From: Bacteroidales bacterium
GTDB taxonomy: Bacteria; Bacteroidota; Bacteroidia; Bacteroidales; UBA932
DNA: 5,502 nt
Assembly: GCA_024401945.1 (NCBI GenBank)
Contig: JAKSKC010000090.1
Coordinates: 1-5,502, forward strand
Direction of reading: 5' to 3'
In this document: positions 1 through 4,959 of the stretch, piece by piece
How the letters are laid out: every line of letters begins with the position of its first letter
Position numbering within the stretch: the first letter of the stretch is position 1
The notes under the pieces: generated by a model
Databases searched by the model: none
Told to the model about the DNA's origin: nothing
Seen by the model: the letters and a program-made list of their open reading frames with translations, nothing else
Program-made: the position numbers and the translations under genes

Positions 1-55
1 CATCCCAGGCATATCTTATACGCCTGTCTTCAAACAACTTGATTTTATTCTCCAT
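1..55 (-). CDS. BRO-N / phage antirepressor-like protein, 5' end only
   Basis: The first 18 codons of a gene running leftward off the window. The ATG is at 55-53 and the visible protein is MENKIKLFEDRRIRYAWD. This matches the usual opening of BRO-N domain proteins (annotated as phage antirepressor, BRO family or DinD-like), which begin with a short charged stretch, an I-x-L-F-E motif, a basic I/V-R pair and a W-D, before a strand reading roughly W-Y-F-S-V-x-D-V. BRO-N is a DNA-binding domain found in phage and mobile-element regulators. The start lies 7 bases after the stop of a preceding gene fragment, with no clear Shine-Dalgarno site. The surrounding DNA is about 38% G+C, well below the rest of the window, which suggests acquisition by transfer. 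The family call rests on the N-terminus only, so the rest of the protein could differ. Confidence 0.6.
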   Translation of the reverse strand, partial: MENKIKLFEDRRIRYAWD

Positions 56-62
56 GACGTCA

Positions 63-196
63 TTATTTAGCTTGGTAAAGATAGTCTTTTCCCATCAAAG
101 CATCAAGCCGATCTCCATTATTATCAATGAATTTGACCACGTCCTTAAACCCCTCCAGATGTTCAATATTTCGAGCATCAGGGGACGCAGGACGGA
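63..196 (-). pseudogene. 3' remnant of an unidentified gene, without a start codon
   Basis: On the minus strand, one frame from about 179 to the TAA at 65-63 reads like real protein: DARNIEHLEGFKDVVKFIDN is followed by NGDRLDALMGKDYLYQAK. It has an amphipathic charge pattern and low-GC codon choice like the adjacent BRO-type gene. The frame stays open to a TGA near 287 inside the upstream nuclease gene, but contains no ATG, GTG or TTG start, and its part inside that gene looks like shadow sequence. The simplest reading is the C-terminal end of a gene whose 5' part was lost when this DNA joined the nuclease gene at about 180-196. I do not recognise the family. Alternatives are chance coding appearance or an unusual start codon. 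Confidence 0.4.
76..107 (-). promoter_or_regulatory. Candidate Bacteroidota promoter for the BRO-like gene
   Basis: On the minus strand, CTTG (107-104) lies 20 bases before TATCTTTA (83-76). This fits the Bacteroidota sigma pattern TTTG-N19-21-TAnnTTTG with one mismatch in each element. The predicted transcript would start about 14 bases before the ATG at 55. It lies inside the gene remnant, so it would let the BRO-like gene be expressed independently. Weak evidence, because such motifs occur by chance in AT-rich DNA. Confidence 0.3.
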
Positions 197-1939
197 CTAC
201 CTGACAATGAGGCGGAATTCCGCTTCGGCAGGATAATGGTCGGAAATCTGATTTCCACCGTCATCGACGAAATCGGTGACGTTGTTCATGGAAACCGCCG
301 ACAGCGCGACAGGGGACGCATCCCTGTTCAGGAACAGTATCTTGTCAAGTTCCTCACGACTGGCTATGGCGAACGGAATCCTGCCCTCGGAACCGTATTC
401 AGGATAAACGCCTCCGTTGCAGCACTCAACCCAGGCATCAGCCACGCTGATTCCGCTCATGGCATTGAGCTTGTCAATGAACAGGGCCTTGAAATCGTCA
501 CGGTAATACAGGGTATTCCAATCCCCCATCATGATCAGGGGTGCTGTGGAATCCAGACCCTTTATGAAATTCAGAAGCTGGGCGTAACCGTTTGCGCGGG
601 CATTGATATCCTCGGCGGCATCTCCGGCATCGGCGTGAAGGATGATGAAATCCACCTGCGCGGAGACACCGTCCCTGTCAACATCGACCTTGTAGTAACG
701 GAATCCTTTCTTTGTCAGCTCGTCACTGTCATTGGAGAAATAGCCGTACACCGCATCCGAGTTCCAGGACACGATTTTCTCTCCGCTTATGGAGAAGCAA
801 TCGCTTCTTACGCCGAACTCCAATCCATCAATGGAGAACAGAGGCTTCTGGGCCAGGACCTTCCACATCAGGCTCAGATATTCCAGGCCACTCGCCCCGA
901 AACTTCCCTGATACGTTCCCATAGAATATTCATCCAGGCAGGACCATACCTCGTTGTGATAGTTGAAGTCCTCATTGAATCCGAACACATCCCATTTCTT
1001 GCCGTCGATTGCGGCGCTGAGGAGCTTGGAGCCCTCTGCACCCGGACCTCCCTCATTGATATAGATATTGTTGTCGTCGTCGATCCTGATTCCGGATATA
1101 TCGAATCCCTTCACGATTCGCCCGAGCACCGCGCCCAGGGCAATGGATACAGGCAGTCCGTCCACGTTGAAGGTGGCCACCCTGAGGCTCACGCTCCTGT
1201 GAATATCGAACGAAGCCCTGGTGATGATACTGCGTCTGATTACAAGCTTGCCGCCCTTCATCGACTTGCTGTCGATCAGCCTGCCTTCACTGTCCTTGAA
1301 ACTGATGCTGACACCGGAGTAGCCTGCAGTGTTCTCAGGCAGTGCGATGTGGAACTGCACACCCGACCCGGCATTGAGTTCCACCGGGGTGCCGCAGGTC
1401 AGCGTTATGGCTCCGGAGAGTTCATTTGCGGTGACTACCACCGACTTGACCTTGATGTCAGACGAACCCTTGACTGTGAGACGGAGTATGCCTCCCACGT
1501 TTGTGAAATGAAGGTCACCGATATTCGGACCCGCCACGACGGCCTCCGCCTTCATCGGCGAGCCGATGACGTTGTCCCTGACATAGACCTGCTCGTTCAC
1601 CCAGCCGCTGCCGTTGTATGATACCGGATAGTATACGTCGTAGCTGCCGTCCGCAGGAGCCGCTCCGGACACCAGCTGGAACATCCCGTCCCCGGTCCCT
1701 TCCCCGGAGCAGAGCCGGAAATTCTTTCCACCTATGGAAATCTCATCGCCAGCCTGCCACAGAACAGCATATCCGGAAGCGTCATCGCCGGAAATCATTG
1801 CCTTGGTTCCTGGTTCAGTGGTTGCGCGGACAAGAAGTTTGCCGTCAGATATCCTTTCCGGAACAATATCCGAAGTACAGGATGAGAGGATTGCCACGGC
1901 AATGCCCTCAAGAAGGATTGTAAATAAAGTTCTCCTCAT
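197..1939 (-). CDS. Lipoprotein with fimbrillin-like N-terminal domain and endonuclease/exonuclease/phosphatase (EEP) domain
   Basis: A 580-residue predicted exported lipoprotein. Residues 1-21 form a lipoprotein signal ending L-S-S-C, with Cys21 as the lipidation site; a Glu at position 11 in the hydrophobic core is unusual. Residues about 35-245 resemble Bacteroidales fimbrillin/Mfa-like domains: ATTEPGTKA at 39-47 and W61-x-x-G-D at 61-65, followed by beta-rich sequence. Residues about 250-578 form an EEP domain: TFNVDGL with Asn258, GFNED with Glu323, LHADAGD with His435 and Asp437, GDWN with Asp473 and Asn475, DKILF with Asp532, and SDH with Asp567 and His568. The metal and phosphate-binding residues of this fold are therefore present, so a phosphodiesterase or nuclease activity in the envelope is likely; the substrate is unknown (nucleic acid, phospholipid or sugar phosphate). 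The ATG at 1939-1937 is preferred over one 7 codons upstream because AGGAGG sits 7 bases before it and the signal peptide follows directly. It is coupled to the small ORF upstream. Confidence 0.85.
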   Translation of the reverse strand: MRRTLFTILLEGIAVAILSSCTSDIVPERISDGKLLVRATTEPGTKAMISGDDASGYAVLWQAGDEISIGGKNFRLCSGEGTGDGMFQLVSGAAPADGSYDVYYPVSYNGSGWVNEQVYVRDNVIGSPMKAEAVVAGPNIGDLHFTNVGGILRLTVKGSSDIKVKSVVVTANELSGAITLTCGTPVELNAGSGVQFHIALPENTAGYSGVSISFKDSEGRLIDSKSMKGGKLVIRRSIITRASFDIHRSVSLRVATFNVDGLPVSIALGAVLGRIVKGFDISGIRIDDDNNIYINEGGPGAEGSKLLSAAIDGKKWDVFGFNEDFNYHNEVWSCLDEYSMGTYQGSFGASGLEYLSLMWKVLAQKPLFSIDGLEFGVRSDCFSISGEKIVSWNSDAVYGYFSNDSDELTKKGFRYYKVDVDRDGVSAQVDFIILHADAGDAAEDINARANGYAQLLNFIKGLDSTAPLIMMGDWNTLYYRDDFKALFIDKLNAMSGISVADAWVECCNGGVYPEYGSEGRIPFAIASREELDKILFLNRDASPVALSAVSMNNVTDFVDDGGNQISDHYPAEAEFRLIVR

Positions 1940-1950
1940 AATCCGCCCTC

Positions 1951-2088
1951 CTAATCCCAAAAGCCATCCGGGTAATCAAGATCGTCGTCCGTACCGAACG
2001 GCTCGGTACCGCCGGACTGGCATAATGCCGTCATCCATACAATTCCCACCTCTGCAATGTGTGGTTCAAGATACTTTTCCTTATTCAT
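1951..2088 (-). CDS. Small 45-residue protein upstream of the lipoprotein gene
   Basis: A short ORF from the ATG at 2088-2086 to the TAG at 1953-1951. It begins MNKEKYLEPHIAEVGIV, continues through an L-C-Q-S-G-G turn, and ends in an acidic, aromatic tail (GTEPFGTDDD, then LDYPDGFWD). Bacteroidales genomes commonly carry 40-70-residue proteins of this plan (basic start, K-Y-x-x-P, hydrophobic strand, small-residue turn, acidic or aromatic end) just before fimbrillin-type lipoprotein genes; their function is mostly unknown. The stop codon overlaps the AGGAGG site of the lipoprotein gene and the gap between the genes is 11 bases, so the two are very likely co-transcribed and translationally coupled. 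A plausible promoter lies about 55 bases upstream. There is no signal peptide. It could be a real small protein or a regulatory leader peptide. Confidence 0.65.
   Translation of the reverse strand: MNKEKYLEPHIAEVGIVWMTALCQSGGTEPFGTDDDLDYPDGFWD
1991..2009 (-). repeat. Perfect 7-bp inverted repeat (hairpin) inside the small ORF
   Basis: GTACCGA at 1991-1997 and TCGGTAC at 2003-2009 are exact reverse complements around a 5-base loop. In the minus-strand transcript this would form a short stable hairpin about 52 bases before the lipoprotein start codon, within the codons for the G-T-E-P-F-G-T segment. It could tune translation or RNA stability, or be a by-product of the repeated Gly-Thr codons. 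There is no following U-tract, so it is not a terminator. Confidence 0.4.
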
Positions 2089-2142
2089 AATACATTACTA
2101 ACTTTTTGACTGCTGCCGGTATGCGAACGGGCAACGGAAAAG

Positions 2143-2173
2143 TAAAAGTACTCGTTTTTTACAGTTTTTCAAA
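2143..2173 (-). promoter_or_regulatory. Bacteroidota-type promoter for the small ORF and lipoprotein unit
   Basis: On the minus strand, TTTG (2173-2170) is followed after 19 bases by TACTTTTA (2150-2143). This matches the Bacteroidota consensus TTTG-N19-21-TAnnTTTG except for the last base. Transcription would begin about 50 bases before the ATG of the 45-residue ORF at 2088. Position and spacing both fit a promoter for the two-gene unit, but this is motif evidence only. Confidence 0.5.
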
Positions 2174-2195
2174 ACATTAGGGCGGAATGTCACCC

Positions 2196-2233
2196 TTTGT
2201 GCGACACAGCTTCTTATCTTTTGTGTATATTTA
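2196..2233 (+). promoter_or_regulatory. Weak candidate promoter region for the DUF456 gene
   Basis: TTTG at 2196-2199 is followed by two overlapping -7-like elements, TATCTTTT at 2215-2222 and TATATTTA at 2226-2233, each one base from TAnnTTTG. The spacings (15 and 26 bases) do not fit the usual 19-21, so the element cannot be fixed. The gene needs a promoter here because its upstream neighbour is divergent. Confidence 0.25.
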
Positions 2234-2269
2234 CGCCCCGGGACACAGAACGGTCAAACGAACTTTTCA

Positions 2270-2758
2270 TTGATAGCAATCCAGATAATAGCGGTGGTGC
2301 TGGCGGTAATAGGAATCGTCGGGAGCATCGTGCCGGGACTTCCGGGGCCTCCGGTGGGATGGTTCGGAATGCTCTGTGCCTTCTTCTGCAGAGGGACCGG
2401 TGCGGACGGAGAGCCTATGACTCTGACCTGCCTGCTCGTAGGGCTGGCCGTCAGCGGGGTGGTTCGCGTGCTCGATTATCTGGTACCGGCATATATGACC
2501 AAGGCTACTGGAGGACACAGGGCAGCCTCGACCGGAGCCCTGCTGGGACTGATTGCAGGGATATTCCTTACACCTGTGGGAATGATACTGGGAAGCCTGC
2601 TCGGAGCTTTCCTCGGGGAGTTCCTGATGGAGGATTCCGGAGTATGGAAATCGTTCAAGGCATCCCTCGGAGCCTTTCTGGGCTTCGTTTCAGGAACGCT
2701 TATGAAATTTGTCGTGTCGGCCGCAATGACCTGGTACACTATAATCTATATCGCGTAG
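2270..2758 (+). CDS. DUF456 domain-containing membrane protein
   Basis: A 162-residue inner-membrane protein, the typical length for DUF456. Hydrophobic segments lie at about 3-22, 50-69, 85-118 (probably two short helices) and 131-160. The family signature is clear: VPGLPGPP at 21-28 followed by W31-F-G, then a conserved D-Y-L-V-P at 69-73, and glycine-rich helices with G-A-L-L-G-L-I-A-G and L-G-A-F-L-G-E-F at about 89-118. The biochemical role of DUF456 proteins is unknown. The start is TTG at 2270; there is no in-frame ATG before the hydrophobic first helix and no strong Shine-Dalgarno site, as is common in Bacteroidota. It is transcribed away from the lipoprotein unit and converges on the GTPase gene, with 3 bases between the stop codons. 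It appears to stand alone as a single-gene unit. Confidence 0.88.
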   Translation: MIAIQIIAVVLAVIGIVGSIVPGLPGPPVGWFGMLCAFFCRGTGADGEPMTLTCLLVGLAVSGVVRVLDYLVPAYMTKATGGHRAASTGALLGLIAGIFLTPVGMILGSLLGAFLGEFLMEDSGVWKSFKASLGAFLGFVSGTLMKFVVSAAMTWYTIIYIA

Positions 2759-2761
2759 GAG

Positions 2762-3886
2762 CTACTTCAGGCAGAAGTCCAGGGCTTCGCGGATGGCATC
2801 CCTGTCCATATTTCTCCCGATGAAAACCAGTTTCTGCATCCTGTCGCCGTAAAGCGGGTCCCAGTCGCGGCGCAGGCTCGGGTCATTCTCGAACTGCGCA
2901 CGGAGTTCCTCCTCCGGCATTGTGGCGTACCACTGACCGACATTCTTGAGGGACACCTGCGAGCCCGCCTGCTCGAAAAGATAGCACAGGTCAGTGTCGC
3001 TCGAGAAGTAGCACATTCCCTTCACCCTTATGACGCCTGCCGGCCAATGTCTGGCCACAAAATCATCGAACTTATTGATATCGAAAGGCTTGCGGTTGTA
3101 ATAAACGAAAGTGCCTATGCCATATTCCAGAGCCTCTCCCTCATCAACGTCGGCGCCTTTCTCCACCTCGGTTATCCCGGATGCGGAGGCTGCGACAGAA
3201 TCATAGTCGAACAGGCCAGTATCGAGGATCCTGGCGAAATCCACATCCCCGAAATCGCATTCGATGATCTCCGCCTTCGGCTGAAGCGCGCGGACAATCT
3301 CCCTGACCTTGCACAGGTCTTCCGCACTTACCTCCGACGCCTTGTTCAGCAGCACAATGTGGCAGAATTCCACCTGCTGAATCACCAGATTCTCGATGTC
3401 ATCCTCGTCCAGGTTGCCCTTGAGCAGGTCCTTCGCGCAGGAGAATTCATCCCTCATCCTGAGGGCGTCCACCACTGTCACTATGCAGTCCAGACGCGCG
3501 GTCCCGTCCTTCGTCAGCTCCTCCCCCATATAAGGTATCGAACAGATCGTCCTTGCGATGGGCTCCGGCTCGCAGATGCCGCTGGCTTCGATCACTATGT
3601 AGTCGAACCTGCCGGTCTTCACGATGTCGTGTATCTGGTCCACCAGATCCATCTTCAGGGTGCAGCAGATGCATCCGTTCTGGAGGGATACCAGACTTTC
3701 GTCCTTCATTCCTACCACCCCGTCCTTCGCGATCAGCGAAGCATCTATGTTCACCTCCCCTATATCATTGACTATCACCGCGAATTTCAATCCCCGGCCG
3801 TTTGTCAGTATCCTGTTTACGAGCGTTGTCTTGCCGCTTCCCAGATATCCGGTCAGCAGCAGGACCGGTGTTTCTTTCCTATTCAT
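2762..3886 (-). CDS. CobW/G3E-family GTPase (putative metal chaperone)
   Basis: A 374-residue cytosolic GTPase of the COG0523/CobW group, which uses GTP to deliver metals such as zinc or cobalt to target proteins. The Walker A P-loop GYLGSGKTT is at 13-21. N40-D41-I-G-E is the usual switch region. The metal-binding motif GCICC is at 71-75, and E100-A-S-G with the following E-P-E-P corresponds to the G3E signature. The base-recognition motif reads NKAS at 181-184 where most members have NKxD. A CobW C-terminal domain spans about 254-372, with YGIGTFVYYNRKPFD and a closing QKLVFIGRNMDRDAI. The linker near 240-252 is acidic, not the histidine-rich stretch seen in many zinc-linked members. Its ATG overlaps the end of the oxidoreductase gene by 8 bases (ATGAATAG), so translation is probably coupled. 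The metal and client are not determinable from sequence. Confidence 0.9.
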   Translation of the reverse strand: MNRKETPVLLLTGYLGSGKTTLVNRILTNGRGLKFAVIVNDIGEVNIDASLIAKDGVVGMKDESLVSLQNGCICCTLKMDLVDQIHDIVKTGRFDYIVIEASGICEPEPIARTICSIPYMGEELTKDGTARLDCIVTVVDALRMRDEFSCAKDLLKGNLDEDDIENLVIQQVEFCHIVLLNKASEVSAEDLCKVREIVRALQPKAEIIECDFGDVDFARILDTGLFDYDSVAASASGITEVEKGADVDEGEALEYGIGTFVYYNRKPFDINKFDDFVARHWPAGVIRVKGMCYFSSDTDLCYLFEQAGSQVSLKNVGQWYATMPEEELRAQFENDPSLRRDWDPLYGDRMQKLVFIGRNMDRDAIREALDFCLK

Positions 3887-4901
3887 TTGCTATTTCCAGT
3901 ATTTTGTCCATTACTTCCCTGTTCGCGAGCGACACCCCGTGCGAATTGACGGAGGATTCTATGCCGCCCGACTCGATGACATTGATGAATTCCTCGAATT
4001 CATAGAAATACTCGTCCTTTGGCAGGCCTTCGCTCAGGACGGTGACCGATGCAGCCGGCCCGCGACCTGAATTCGGCGCCTGATGGGCGGAGTATTCCGT
4101 TTTCCTGCAGATATGCACCGCATCCAGGAGGATGTTCCCTCCCTCCCCGCAGATTTCCGTCGGGAGATGGCTGTCCACGACCTTCGAGTAGGTGAGCGTT
4201 GCCGTCATCCCCGGATAGCTCAGTTCTATGGCCCCGTGGACATCCGTGTCCCCGAATCCGGTAGGGAATCTGAGCACGTCCGCCCTGACTCCGGCAGGCC
4301 GTCCGAAGAGGGCAACCGCCGGGTAGGTGGTGTAGATGCCGATGTCCGCAAGCGCGCCTCCCCCGCTGAGAGGGTTGAACGAGTTGGAGACTATCCCCTT
4401 CTTCAGGGCATCGTATTTTGAGGAGTACTGGCAGAACGATGCGCTGAAATGCCATACCCGGCCTATCTCCCCCATTTTTTCGCGCGCTGCGCGGAAATTC
4501 GGGTTGAGCGTGGATATCATCGCCTCCATCAGGCACCTGCCGTTCCTGCGGGACGCTTCCACCATCGCCTCCGCCTCGGCGCTGCTGCAGGCGAGGGGTT
4601 TCTCGCACAGCACGTGCTTCCCGGCATTCAGGGCCGTCAGTGTATAGTTGCAGTGCGTCATGTTAGGGGTACCTATGTATACCGCGTCGACCATCGGGGA
4701 AGCGCACATTTCCTCGAGCGAGGTGAACACAAGAGCATCTCCGCCGAAAGCCTCCGGGTGCTCCTCCACGAACTTCCGGCCCGTCTCCTCCTTTCTGGAA
4801 CAGACTGCCACCGCCCTGAACCTGGGGTCCTGCACGGCGCCTTTCAGCACCCAGTCGCTGATCCTCCCCGTTCCCACTATTCCGAATCTCACCATAAGCA
4901 T
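3879..4901 (-). CDS. Gfo/Idh/MocA-family NAD(P)-dependent oxidoreductase
   Basis: A 340-residue soluble dehydrogenase of normal family length. The N-terminal Rossmann fold carries GIVGTGRIS at 7-15 (G-x-G-x-x-S). VDAVYIGTPNMTH at 71-83 is followed by CEKPLA at 99-104, with Lys101 the conserved catalytic or binding lysine. MEAMISTLNP at 125-134 and GGGALADIGIY at 180-190 follow; Asp186 and Tyr190 occupy the active-site positions. The D-I-G-I-Y form, rather than D-x-G-x-H, resembles the dihydrodiol dehydrogenase / NADP-xylose dehydrogenase branch more than inositol dehydrogenases. The substrate is probably a sugar or related polyol, but is not resolved. The start at 4901 has GAGGG 9 bases upstream; a second ATG two codons in (4895) is possible. 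It heads a two-gene unit with the G3E GTPase. Confidence 0.9.
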   Translation of the reverse strand: MLMVRFGIVGTGRISDWVLKGAVQDPRFRAVAVCSRKEETGRKFVEEHPEAFGGDALVFTSLEEMCASPMVDAVYIGTPNMTHCNYTLTALNAGKHVLCEKPLACSSAEAEAMVEASRRNGRCLMEAMISTLNPNFRAAREKMGEIGRVWHFSASFCQYSSKYDALKKGIVSNSFNPLSGGGALADIGIYTTYPAVALFGRPAGVRADVLRFPTGFGDTDVHGAIELSYPGMTATLTYSKVVDSHLPTEICGEGGNILLDAVHICRKTEYSAHQAPNSGRGPAASVTVLSEGLPKDEYFYEFEEFINVIESGGIESSVNSHGVSLANREVMDKILEIANE

Positions 4902-4914
4902 AGAATTGAACCCT

Positions 4915-4948
4915 CAAAATTACCAAATCTTTTTATCTTTGTATCAAA
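4915..4948 (-). promoter_or_regulatory. Candidate promoter for the oxidoreductase/GTPase unit
   Basis: TAATTTTG on the minus strand (4922-4915) is a perfect TAnnTTTG -7 element; a TTTG lies 22 bases upstream (4948-4945), slightly over the usual spacing. The -7 element ends only 13 bases before the ATG at 4901, so the leader would be only a few bases long and the GAGGG site at 4914-4910 might be partly untranscribed. Confidence 0.45.
4934..4941 (+). promoter_or_regulatory. Perfect -7 element for the AsmA-like gene
   Basis: TATCTTTG exactly matches the Bacteroidota -7 consensus TAnnTTTG and sits 18 bases before the ATG at 4960. No good -33 TTTG is at the expected distance; ATTG at 4905-4908 is 25 bases away. 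It overlaps the span of the divergent minus-strand promoter, so the two directions may compete for polymerase. Confidence 0.5.
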
Positions 4949-4959
4949 TAAAACAGGAT

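Noticed and set aside
236..1621. Long plus-strand open frame (461 codons) opposite the lipoprotein gene
   Set aside because: It is antisense to a gene with signal peptide, recognisable domains and a good ribosome site; its translation has no domain-like pattern and the open frame follows from GC-rich codon use on the other strand.
1940..1960. Upstream ATG (MGLGGRI) as start of the lipoprotein
   Set aside because: It would place the AGGAGG site inside the coding sequence and add a non-hydrophobic extension before a normal signal peptide; the ATG at 1939 has correct spacing.
2198..2208. TGTG-CGA-CACA inverted repeat as an operator
   Set aside because: Only 4-bp arms; expected by chance and not repeated elsewhere in the intergenic region.
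2197..2823. Plus-strand 208-codon frame overlapping the DUF456 gene
   Set aside because: Arg/Gly-rich shadow in another frame of the DUF456 gene, whose transmembrane and signature motifs are unmistakable.
3047..3949. Plus-strand open frame of 300 codons opposite the GTPase gene
   Set aside because: Mirror of a clear CobW-family gene; no recognisable motifs, and no promoter or ribosome site seen.
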